Shown piece by piece: positions 30,956-41,800 of a stretch of DNA of 64,000 bases. This DNA is from Balanoglossus misakiensis (lineage: Eukaryota > Hemichordata). The stretch spans positions 20,623,114 through 20,687,113 of the forward strand of contig CM082576.2 of NCBI GenBank assembly GCA_040954595.2, given 5' to 3'. The stretch's first letter is position 1. Every line of letters starts with the position of its first letter. The notes below the pieces were generated by a model. That model was not told the DNA's origin and made no database searches. It was given only the letters and a program-made list of their open reading frames with translations. The position numbers were made by a program, and so were the translations under genes.

Positions 30956-31674
30956 TCATTAAAGCCTCAGTATTTCTCGTAGGGGCAAAATTTTGTTTGA
31001 AACGGCATCTATAATTTATAAAAGTAGATGATAATTGATACTGAATCGAACAGTCATCATCCCCAGCTCTGCTCATAAACTCATACAATTTACAATATAA
31101 CGGGTGAAGAATGACTTTCTGTCCGGACAGAAAGTCAGGCTGTGTTGACACACGTGACTAGTGCGCATGCGCACTCAAATGTGAATCTATGCGGAAGAGG
31201 TTTGGTCGCCCCAAATCAAGCGACTCAGCGAAGAAATGCGCACTAATTCGGCGAAATTTTGGGAAGATAACTTTATGGGAGAAATCAGTCGATGGAACCA
31301 GATCAAATCCGAAAAAGGTCTGACCATCAAATGTCAAAGTGGCACGTTTGCTGATCGACATGTACAACATTTCCGTTGTAAACAAACCCGCGCATCATTT
31401 CAAGTGTTACGGGCAATATTTACAGCTTGCACGTAGCTACAGTTGCCCAAACCTTTCTTCTATCTTCATTATGTAGTATTCCATGATGAATGTACAGGAA
31501 AAACGGGCATTTTTCGATGATGAAAAATGGATAAACACGAGAAATACTGGGGCTTTAACCCATGTGATCAGAATCTGTGTCAAAATGGAGGCTATTGTTC
31601 CCAAACACCAAATTCTTATACTGACTACACCAGTTACTGCCAGTAGTGTTGGACGGGGGCCATCTGTGCCGTAG
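30956..31674 (+). pseudogene. EGF-like exon disrupted by a TTAA MITE, unit B
   Basis: The exon begins TCATTAA at 30956 and is interrupted at once by a 592-bp insertion. It resumes at 31555 with TTAACCCATGTG and continues to the GTGTGT donor. The remainder reads NPCDQNLCQNGGYCSQ, then YCQ, the shared TAG, CWTGAIC. The CT(A/G)-type change NPC to NLC and S-Y-C for C-Y-C are further private changes. Confidence 0.85.
30959..31558. mobile_element. TTAA-flanked MITE, 592 bp, in an exon of unit B
   Basis: The element (30963-31554) begins AGCCTCAGTATTTCTCGT and ends with the inverted form of AGCCCCAGTATTTCTCGT (one mismatch in 18). TTAA flanks both ends. Unit A has a single TTAA at the same codon (near 13945), an exact empty site. 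A 26-bp perfect palindrome (31112-31137) lies in its middle. No transposase is encoded. Confidence 0.92.
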
Positions 31675-32068
31675 GTGTGTCGAATTCAACTGTTTTATGA
31701 CACAGCGTGGTATATAAACCCTCATTTTTGGTATTCTCAATGTGATAGATGGACCCGTACACCAATAAATGGGGTGGAAGCATTACAAAGTTTCATCCTT
31801 TCAAAATTTGCTGATGTAGGGTCAAAATTGAGTGTGAGGTGCACGTTAAAAAGGAAAGCCTTCTGTATCATGTTGATGGCACATTTTTTAATTTTTCAAG
31901 ATTCTTACAGAAAAATCCTAGCATCATTATGTTATTTTAAATGTACAGGTTTGAAACAAGGAATGAAGACATTGCTCACTTATATAATTTAAACAAAATG
32001 AACATCACAAGTACATGTACAAGTTTTTGACAAGCAGGTCATTGATACTTTCATTTTTGTTTTGGCAG
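31675..32068. other. Intron, unit B
   Basis: Same as 14065-14461 with small indels. Nothing recognised. Confidence 0.65.
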
Positions 32069-32190
32069 CCATTGATCAGTTATACTCTATGCCTTGTCAA
32101 AATGTGGTGGCACATGCGTTGCGTGAGACGGCTGTTTCCAGTTTGACTGTATGTGTGCCGAATGCTTCACTGGTGCCACATGTACAATGC
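32069..32190 (+). pseudogene. EGF-like exon with 2-bp gain, unit B
   Basis: 122 bp against 120 bp in unit A. AATGTGGTGGC replaces AATGGTGGC and shifts the frame after IDQLYSMPCQN. The downstream TGA of unit A is present in the original frame. Confidence 0.8.
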
Positions 32191-32703
32191 GTAAGTACAA
32201 ACCAATATTATTTTATTCAATGCAAAACACTTGTTATGTATTATATAATATAAATATGGTACACATATTAAAGCCCTGGTAACTCAAACTTTGGGCTAGC
32301 TTAATGTTATCACTATTTTCGTTTTCGGTTGCAACTGTGGTTTCTTGTCGCACTCTAAAGGATTTCACAGCATTTGGTTTTTCAAAACAGCCCTTTGGTT
32401 GTTGTCAGGTATACATGTACACGACTGCTGAGTGTAGTTTGTAGATTCTGTAATTTTGACAATACCTTGACTGCACTGTTCTAGTGATTTTCTGTAGATT
32501 TTAATTCCTGCTTTTTCAAAATAATGTTCAGAAGTTCTCAGCTTTCTCAACAACCCATACAGGAAACCGGCAATGGTGTGGATGTTCACATCCCATTTAT
32601 TTTGATGGGCCTTTATCAGTGAATTTGTGTGTCTGTGTGTTTCAGTGCTTTGAGCCTATAGTGATGTTTTCCTGCTCAATATTCTTTCTTTTTGTCTATA
32701 CAG
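32191..32703. other. Intron, end of unit B homology
   Basis: Homology to unit A ends at 32476. The remainder to the next acceptor is unique in the window and has no recognised feature. Confidence 0.65.
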
Positions 32704-32834
32704 GAATCAACCAGACAACCAGTGTGTACCCTCTCCTTGCCTAAACAGTGGAATTTGCTCGCAAGTACCGGGTTCCTGTACACAGTTTACATGTTATTGT
32801 TTCAACTGCTCTACTGGTGACACATGCACTGACC
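32704..32834 (+). pseudogene. Last EGF-like exon, 8-bp insertion
   Basis: Bounded by TATACAG and GTAAGC, 131 bp, which is 123 plus 8. The start GGAATCAACCAG is followed by ACAACCAG, a near-duplicate of the preceding bases, and then by a complete domain (QCVPSPCLNSGICSQVPGSC, then C-Y-C-FN-C-STGDT-C). Removing the 8 bases restores phase 1 reading. It is the last recognisable exon before the subtelomeric repeats, and no downstream gene end is present. Confidence 0.8.
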
Positions 32835-32940
32835 GTAAGCCTATAACCCCAATTTCTATGGTTTTCTGTAACATTTTAACATTTATTATTAGAGAGTGAT
32901 GCAGAGAGAGAATGGGATGGAGAGAGGGGGAGGAGAAGAG
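32835..32940. other. Edge segment, repeated at 35637-35705
   Basis: Intron sequence ending in a GAGA-rich stretch. TAACATTTATTATTAGAGAG and the GA-rich part recur inside the minisatellite at 35637, about 2,760 bases later. Confidence 0.85.
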
Positions 32941-35900
32941 AGAGTTCAAGGGTCAAGGGTTAGAGTTCAAGGGTCTAAGGTCAAGGGTTGGAGATCAAGG
33001 GTCAAGGGTTAGAGTTCAAGGGTCTAAGGTCAAGGGTTGGAGATCAAGAGTCAAGGGTAAGAGTTCAAGGGTCAAGGGTTAGCGTTCAAGGGTCAAAGTT
33101 CAAGGGTCAAAGTTCAAGGGTTAAGTTAAAGAGTTGGAGATCGAGGTCAAAGGGTCAAGGGTAAGAGCTCAAGGGTCAAGGGTTGGAGTTCATGGGTCAA
33201 AGGTTCAATGGTTAGAGTCCAAGGTTCAAGGGGTCAAGGGTTAGAGTTAAAGAGTTGGAGATCGAGGGTCAAGGGTAAGAGCTCAAGGGTCAAGGGTTAG
33301 AGTTCATGGGTCAAACATTCAATGGTTAGAGTCCAAGGTTCAAGGGGTCAAAGATCAAGGGTTAGAGTTCAATGGTCAAAGGTCAAGGGTTAGAGTTCAA
33401 GAGTTGGAGATCGAGGGTCAAGGGGGTCAAGGGTATGAGCACAAGGATCAAGGGTTAGAGTTCAATGGTCAAGGGGTCAAGGGTCAAGGATTTGAGTTCA
33501 ACGGTCAAGGGTTAAAGTTCACGAGCCAATGATTTGAGTTCAAGGGTCAAAGGTCAAGGGTATGAGTTCAAGAGTTGGAGATCGAGGGTCAAGGGGGTCA
33601 AGGGTCAAGGGTATGAGCACAAGGATCAAGGGTTAGAGTTCAATGGTCGAGGGGTCAAGGGTCAAGGATTTGAGTTCAACGGTCAAGGGTTAGAGTTCAA
33701 GAGCCAAGGATTTGAGTTCAAGGGTCAAAGGTCAAGGGTTAGAGTTCAAGGGGTCAAGGTCAAGGATTATAGTTGATGGGTCAACAGTTGGCGTTCAAGG
33801 ATTAGAGTTTAATGGTCAAGGGTTCTAGGGTCAAGGGTTTAAAGGTCAAGCATTAAGGGTCAGTTGTCAAGTTTAGGGTTTAAGGGTCAAGAGTTTAGTT
33901 TCAAGGGTCAAGGGTTGGAGTTCATGGGTCAGAGGTTCAATGGTTAGAGTCCAAGGTTCAAGGGGTCAAGGATCAAGGGTTAGAGTTCAATGGTCAAGGG
34001 GTCAAGGATTTGAGTTCAACAGTCATAGGGTTAGAGTTCACGAGCCAATGATTTGGGTTCAAGGGTCAAAGGTCAAGGGTACGAGTTCAAGAGTTGGAGA
34101 TCGAGGGTCAAGGGTCAAGGGTATGAGCACAAGGATCAAGGGTTAGAGTTCAATGGTCGAGGGGTCAAGGGTCAAGGATTTGAGTTCAAGGGTCAAAGGT
34201 CAAGGGTTAGAGTTCAAGGGGTCAAGGGGCAAAGGTCAAGGATTATAGTTGATGGGTCAACAGTTGGCGTTCAAGGGTTAGAGTTTAATGGTCAAGGGTT
34301 CTAGGGTCAAGGGTTTAAAGGTCAAGCATTAAGGGTCAGTTGTCAAGTTTAGGGTTTAAGGGTCAAGAGTTTAGCTTCAAGGGTCAAGGGTTAGATTTCA
34401 AGGGTCAAAGGTCGAGGGTTAGAGATCAAATGTCAAGGGTAAGAGTTCAAGGGTCAAATGTTAGTGTTCAAGGGTTAGAGTTCAAGGGTCAAAGGTCAAG
34501 GGTTAGAGATCAAGAGTCAAGGGTAAGAGTTCAAGGGTCAAATGTTAGAGTTCAAGGGTCAAGGGTTAGAGTTCAATGGTCAAAGGTCAAGGGTTAGAGT
34601 TGAAGAGTTGGAGATCGAGGGTCAAGGGGTCAAGAGTAAGAGCTCAAGGGTCAAGGGTTGGAGTTCATGGGTCAGAGGTTCAATGGTTTGAGTCCAAGGT
34701 TTAAGGGGTCAAGGATTAGAGTTCAAGGGTCAAAGGTCAAGGGTTTGAGTTCAAGAGTTGGAGATCGAGGGTCAAGGGGGTCAAGGGTTAGAGTCCAAGG
34801 TTCAAGGGGTCAAGGATCAAGGGTTAGAGTTCAATGGTCAAGGGGTCCTGGGTCAAGAATTTGAGTTCAAGGGTCAAAGGTCAAGAGTTAGAGTTCATGA
34901 GCCAAGGATTTGAGTTCAAGGGTTAGAGTTCACGAGTTGGAGATCAAGGGTCAAAGGTCAAGGATTATAGTTGATGGGTCAACAGTTGACGTTCAAGGGT
35001 TAGAGTTTAAGGGTCAACGGTTAAAGGGTCAAGCATTAAAGGTCAGTTGTCAAGTTTAGGGTTTAAGGGTCAAGAGTTTTTTTCAAGGGTCAAAGGTCAA
35101 AGGTCAAAAGTTAGAGATCAAATGTCAAGGGTAAGAGTTCAAGGGTCAAGGGTAAGAGTTAAGGGTCAAGGGTAAGAGCTCATGGGTCAAGGGTTGGAGT
35201 TCATGGGTCAAAGGTTCAATGGTTAGAGTCCAAGGTTAAAGTGGTCAAGGGGTCATAGGTCAAGGGTTAGAATTTAAGTGTTGGAGATCGCGGGTCAAGG
35301 GGTCAAGGGTCAAGGATTATAGTTGATGGGTCAACAGTTGGCGTTCAAGGGTTAGAGTTTAATGGTCAAGGGTTTAAAGGTGAAGCAGGGTCAGTGGTAA
35401 GGTTCAAGGGTCAAGAGTTTTGGGTTCAAGGGTCAAAGGTCAAGGGTGAGAGATCATGACTCAAGGGTCAAATGTTAGAGTTCAAGAGTGAAGGATTAGA
35501 GTTCAAGGGTCAAAGGTCAAGGGTCAAAGATCAAGGATTATAGTTGATGGGTCAACAGTTGGCGTTCAAGGGTTAGAGTTTAATGGTCAAGGGTTCTAGG
35601 GTCAAGCATTAAGGCTCAGTTGTCAAGTTTAGGGTTTAACATTTATTATTAGAGAGTGATGGAGAGAGAGAATGGGATGGAGAGTGAGGGGGAGGAGAAA
35701 AGAGAGTTCAAGGGTTAGAGTTCAAGGGTCAAAGATCAAGGGTTAGAGATCAATAGTCAAGGGTAAGAGTTCAAGGGTCAAAGGTCAAGGGTTAGAGTTA
35801 AAAGAGTTGGAGATTGAGGGTCAAAGGTTCAAGGGTAAGAGCTCAAGGGTCAAGGGTTGGAGTTCATGGGTCAAAGGTTCAATGGCCAGAGTCCAAGGTT

Positions 35901-38452
35901 CAAGGGGTCAAGAGTTAGAGTTCAAGAGTTGGAGATCGAGGGTCAAGGGGTCAAGGGTAAGAGCTCAAGGGTCAAGGGTTAGAGTTCATGGGTCAAAGGT
36001 TCAATGGTTAGAGTCCAAGGATCAAGGGTTAGAGTTCAATGGTCAAGGGTCAAGGGTTAGAGTTCAAGAGTTTTAGATCGAGGGTCAAGGTGGTCAAGGG
36101 TCAAGGCTATGAGCACAAGGATCAAGGGTTAGAGTTCAATGGTCAAGGGGTCAAGGGTCAAGGATTTGAGTTCAACGGTCAAGGGTTAGAGTTCACCAGC
36201 CAAGGATTTGAGTTCTAGGGTCAAAGGTCAAGGGTTAGAGTTCAAGAGTTGGAGATCAAGGGGTCAAGGGTCAAAGGTCAAGGATTACAGTTGATGGGTC
36301 AACAGTTGGCGTTCAAGGGTTAGAGTTTAATGGTCAAGGGTTCAAGGGTTAGAGATCAAGAATCAAGGGTAAGAGTTCAAGGGTCAAATGTTAGAGTTCA
36401 AAGGTCAAGGGTTAGAGTTCAAGGGTCGAGGGTTGGAGTTCATGGGTTAGAGGTTCAATGGTTAGAGTCCAAGGTTCAAGCGGTATAGGATCAAGGATTA
36501 GAGGTCAAGGGTTAGAGTTTAAGAGTTGGAGATCGAGGGTCAAGGGTCAAAGGTCAATGATTATAGTTGATGGGTCAACAGTTGGCGTTCAAGGGTTAGA
36601 GTTTAATGGTCAAGGGTTAGGGTTAGGGTTTTGGGTTCAAGGGTTAGATTTCAATGGTCAAAGGTCAAGGGTTAGAGTTCACGAGCCAAGGGTTAGAGTT
36701 CAAGCAACAAAGGTCAGGGGTATGAGTTCAAGAGTTGGAGATCAAGGGTCAAAGGGGTCAAGGGTCAAGGGTATGAGCACAAGGATCAAGGGTTAGAGTT
36801 CAATGGTCAAAGGGTCAAGGGTCAAGGATTTGAGTTCAACGGTCAACGGTTAGAGTTCACGAGCCAAGGTTTGAGTTCAAGGGTCAAAGGTCAAGGGTAA
36901 GAGTTCAAGGGGTCAAGGTCAAGGATTATAGTTGATGGGTCAACAGTTGGCGTTCAAGGGTAAGAGTTTAATGGTCAAGGGTTCTAGGGTCAAGGGTTTA
37001 AAGATCAAGCATTAAGGGTCAGTTGTCGAGTTTAGGGTTTAAGGGTCAAGAGTTTAGTTTCAAGGGTCAAGGGTTGGAGTTCATGGGTCAGAGGTTCAAT
37101 GGTTAGAGTTCAAGAGTTGGAGATCGAGGGTCAAGGGTCAAGGGTATGAGCACAAGGATCAAGGGTTAGAGTTCAATCGTCAAGGGGTCAAGGGTCAAGG
37201 ATTTGAGTTCAACGGTCAAGGGTTAGAGTTCACGAGCCAATGATTTGGGTTCAAGGGTCAAAGGTCAAGGGTACGAGTTCAAGAGTTGGAGATTGAGGGT
37301 CAAGGGGGTCAAGGGTCAAGGGTATGAGCACAAGGATCAAGGGTTAGAGTTCAATGGTCGAGGGGTCAAGGGTCAAGGATTTGAGTTCAACGGCCAAGGG
37401 TTAGAGTTCACGAGCCAAGGTTTGAGTTCAAGGGTCAAAGGTCAAGGGTAAGAGTTCAAGGGGTCAAGGTCAAGGATTATAGTTGATGGGTCAACAGTTG
37501 GCGTTCAAGGGTTAGAGTTTAATGGTCAAGGGTTCTAGGGTCAAGGGTTAAAAGGTCAAGCATTAAGGGTCAGTTGTCGAGTTTAGGGTTTAAGGGTCAA
37601 GAGTTTAGTTTCAAGGGTCAAGGGTTGGAGTTCATGGGTCAGAGGTTCAATGGTTAGAGTCCAAGTTTCAAGGGGTCAAGGATCAAGGGTTAGAGTTCAA
37701 TGGTCAAAGGTCAAGGGTTAGAGTTCAAGAGTTGGAGATCGAGGGTCAAGGGTCAAGGGTATGAGCACAAGGATCAAGGGTTAGAGTTCAATCATCAAGG
37801 GGTCAAGGGTCAAGGATTTGAGTTCAACGGTCAAGGGTTAGAGTTCACGAGCCAATGATTTGGGTTCAAGGGTCAAAGGTCAAGGGTACGAGTTCAAGAG
37901 TTGGAGATTGAGGGTCAAGGGGGTCAAGGGTTAAGTGTATGAGCACAAGGATCAAGGGTTAGAGTTCAATGGTTGAGGGGTCAAGGGTCAAGGATTTGAG
38001 TTCAATGGTCAAAGGTCAAGGGTTAGAGTTCAAGGGGTCAAGGCGCAAAGGTCAAGGATTATAGTTGATGGGTCAACAGTTGGCGTTCAAGGGTGAGAGT
38101 TTAATGGTCAAGGGTTCTAGGGTCAAGGGTTTAAAGGTCAAGCATTAAGGGTCAGTTGTCAAGTTTAGGGTTTAATGGTCAAGAGTTTAGTTTCAAGGGT
38201 CAAATGTTAGAGTTCAAGGGTTAGAGTTCAAGGGTCAAAGGTCAAGGGTTATTTATCAAGAGTCAAGGGTAAGAGTTCAAGGGTCAAATGTTAGAGTTCA
38301 AGGGTCAAGGGTTAGAGTTCAATGGTCAAGGGTTAGAGTTCAAGAGTTGGAGAGTCAAGGGGTCAAGGGTAAGAGCTCAAGGGTCAAGGGTTGGAGTTCA
38401 TGGGTCAGAGGTTCAATGGTTTGTGTCCTAGGTTCAAGGGGTCAATGATTCG
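32941..38452 (+). repeat. Left minisatellite arm (TCAAGGGT/TTAGAG type)
   Basis: The array is built from words such as TCAAGGGTCAAGGGTTAGAG, AGAGTTGGAGATCGAGGG and GATTATAGTTGATGGGTCAA, combined into longer composite units. Many monomers include GGGTTAG, in the same orientation as the terminal TTAGGG telomere, and many include AAAGGTCAAGGG. A large duplication of about 2,760 bp includes the non-repetitive edge. Open frames across it translate to RVQGSRVKGQ-type repeats and are artefacts of the short period. The inverted counterpart is 54226-59895. Confidence 0.95.
36613..36631 (+). repeat. Interstitial telomere-like tract
   Basis: GGGTTAGGGTTAGGGTTTTG lies within the left minisatellite: two exact TTAGGG units and a variant, in the same orientation as the chromosome end. 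Confidence 0.85.
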
Positions 38453-38680
38453 AGTGACCTTTGACTTACTTTCCCATATCTCAGCATCCAGAGCAGTTAG
38501 ACCCCTGGCGTTTGGGATGATTGAGCACACAATGGAGTCTTTATACACGAAATTTTGTGACCTTAGGGAAGCCTTTCACTTCGATGTACAATTTCTTCTT
38601 TCTTCAGTTCATTAAAATTGTTGCCTATTGAGCCGATTCACCTATTGTGTACGTGTGTTCATTTAATAAAAGGAATATTT
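38453..38680. other. Single-copy junction segment
   Basis: A stretch of about 200 bases with no second copy in the window, between the minisatellite and AT-rich sequence. It opens GAGTGACCTTTGACTTAC. No coding motif was found. Confidence 0.7.
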
Positions 38681-38860
38681 CAAATCAAATTGAAATAAAT
38701 GAAATTAAATTAAATCGAAATCATATTAATGTTATAAAATTAAATTAGAGTAAAATAAATTATATTAAATTAAATCAAATAAAAATCAAATTAAATCAAA
38801 ACAAAACAAATTAATTAAAATACATTATATTAAATAATCAAATTAAGTTAAATCCATCTG
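38681..38860. repeat. AATTAAAT-type AT-rich microsatellite
   Basis: Degenerate AAATTAAAT/TAAATCAAAT units, consisting only of A and T with occasional C and G. Confidence 0.8.
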
Positions 38861-41800
38861 TCATTCCTCCATCATTTATACATCCATCTGTTACCATCCA
38901 TCTTTGAACCATCCTAATATTCATCTATCACCCATCCCATCTATCATCATTCATCCACACTCATCCCGAAACCTAATCCTTACTGGGACCCCACATTAAA
39001 CCCTTCGTACCTCAAAATCTCACCCCGAAGTCAGTCCCAGAATTGTACTCTCAAAAAATACTTTATTACTCAAACACAAATCACCGATCCAATTCCAAAC
39101 TTACACTGTCACCATCCCGTCACTACTCCCACCCAACTTCACCCCAGCCTATTCCCACTCGTTCCCCCATCATCACCCTGGCCTTCTTCACCAAAACCGC
39201 ACCAGACCACATAATGCCTCCATCTTTTACCCCACACCTTACACCCACCACAAATCCTAGCCATCACCCAACCTATCATAGCCCAAACAACCCAAACCCA
39301 ATCAAAATTGACCCTAGCCCCACTTATCATCATCCAAGCTATCAATGCTAAACGGCAACCCAAATAACTTAAAGATTGGCATAAATCCAAACTCATACCA
39401 CTGCCACCCCAAATATACAAAACCAAGACGATATTACGAACCAATACCTACCATTTGTAGCAAATACACGACCAAAGATTTGATCCCATCTATCATCCAT
39501 ATATCATCCTTCCACACTCATGCCGAAACCTAATCCTTACTGGGGCCCCACCCTAATCCGATAACCCAATCAACTTCGCACCTCAAACATCACCCCGAAG
39601 TCAATGCAAGATTTATACTATCAAAAAATTCATATTACTCAAACACCAATCACCTATCAAACTATGAAGTTAAACTAACTCTCACGACCTTGTCAGCTAC
39701 CATCACCACCCCGTCACCACTCCCACCCAACTTTACCCAAACCTATTCCCACTCGCACTCCCATCACCACCCTGGCCTCCTTCACCAAAACCGCACCATC
39801 ACTTACACCATACCTTGCACCAACCACAAATTTAAATCCTGGCAGTCACCCAACCTATTATGCCAAAACAATCCAAACCAAATCAAAATTGACCCTAGCC
39901 CAAGCCTACCATCAATACCCGACGACCAACCAAATAACACTTAACTCATACCGCTGCCACTCCTACAATACATCAGGACTCTTTTTTTACAAACCATTTG
40001 TAGAAAATAGACGACCAAAGATTTAATCCCTTCAAATATTCATCTATCACCCATCCCATCTATCGCCCATGTATCATTCATCCACACTCATCCCAAAACC
40101 AAATCCGTACTGGAACCCCACATTAAACCAATGACCCAATCCCATTCGTACCTCAAACCTCTCCCCGAAGTCAATCCCAGTATTGTACTCTCAAAAAATA
40201 CCTTATTGCTCAAACACCAATCATCGATCCAACTCTAAACTAAAACTAACTCACACGACCTTGTCAGCTATCACCCACCACCCCAACACCACTCACATCC
40301 AACTTTACCCGAACATACTCCTACTCGCACCCTCATCACCACCCTGGCCTACTTCACAAAAACCGCACCAGACCCTATAATGCCTCAATCTCTTACGTGA
40401 CCACACCTTATTCCCACCACAAATCCTAGCCATCACTCAACCTATCATAGCCCAAACAAACCAAACTCAATCATTCTTGCCCCAAATATCATCAACCAAG
40501 CCATCAATGCTCAACGGTGGTAACCCAAATAACACTTAACTTAAAGATTGGCATAAACCAAACTCATACCACTGCCACCCTAAATATACAACACCAAGAC
40601 TCTATTACGAACCAATACCTACCATTTGTAGCAAATACACGACCAAAGATTTGATCCCATCTATCATCCATATATCATCATTCCACACTCATCCCGAAAC
40701 TTAATCCTTACTGGGGCCCCACCCTAATCCGATAACCCAATCAACTTCGTACCTCAAACATCACCCCGAAGTCAATGCAAGAATTATACTATCAAAAAAA
40801 TTCATATTACTCAAACACCAATCACCTATCAAACTATAATGTTAAACTAACTCAGCTACCACTCACCACCCCGTCACCACTCCCACCCAACTTTACCCAA
40901 ACCTATTCACACTCGCACTCCCATCACCACCCTGGCCTCCTTCACCAAAACCGCACCATCTCTTACACCACACCTTACACCAACCACAAATTTAAATCCT
41001 GGCAGTCACCCAACCTATTATGCCAAAACAATCCAAACCAAATCAAAATTGACCCTAGCCTAAGCCTACCATCAATACCCGACGGCCAACCAAATAACAC
41101 TTAACTCATACCGCTGCCACTCCAACAATACATCAGGACTCTTTTTTTACAAACCATTTGTAGAAAATAGACGACCAAAGATTTAATCCCTTCAAATATT
41201 CATCTATCACCCATACCATCTATCACCCATACATCATTCATCCACACTCATCCCAAAACCTAATCCTTACGGAACCCCACCTTAAACCAATGAAGCAATC
41301 CCATTCGTACCTCAAACCTCACCCCGAAGTCAATCCCAGAATTGTACTCTTAAAATATACGTTATTACTCAAACAACAATCACCGATCCAACTCCAAACT
41401 TAAACTAAGGCTCGCGACCTTGTCAGCTATCACCACTACCACACAACTTTACCCAAACCTATTCCCACGCACTCCTATCAGCACCCCGACCAACATCCCA
41501 AAAGCCGCACTAGCCCCACCACAAATTTAAATCCTGGCAGTCACCCAACCTATCATAACTCAACGGCAACCCAAATAACTTAAAGATTGGCATAAATCCA
41601 AACTCATACCACTGCCACCCCAAATATACAAAACCAAGACGATATTACGAACCAATACCTACCATTTGTAGCAAATAAACGACCAAAGATTTGATCCCAT
41701 CTATCATCCATATATCATCCTTCCACACTCATGCCGAAACCTAATCCTTACTGGGGCCCCACCCTAATCCGATAACCCAATCAACTTCGCACCTCAAACA

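Larger units (their letters stand above)
22414..32476 (+). repeat. Segmental duplication, unit B
   Basis: Counterpart of 4511-14867, collinear over about 10 kb. Private changes are listed separately: two TTAA MITEs, a deletion of about 1.1 kb, a 33-bp deletion and a retained transposon end. Past CTTGACTGCAC the sequence is unrelated to unit A. Confidence 0.95.

Noticed and set aside
33534-36796. Open frames of 60-112 codons translating to RVQGSRVKGQ-type repeats
   Set aside because: They are by-products of a short-period minisatellite that lacks stops in one frame. They have no start context, splice sites or domain, and they end at random.
32941-38452. Regularly spaced direct repeats resembling a CRISPR array
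   Set aside because: The units vary in length and sequence, there are no spacers of constant length, and the setting is a eukaryotic subtelomere.
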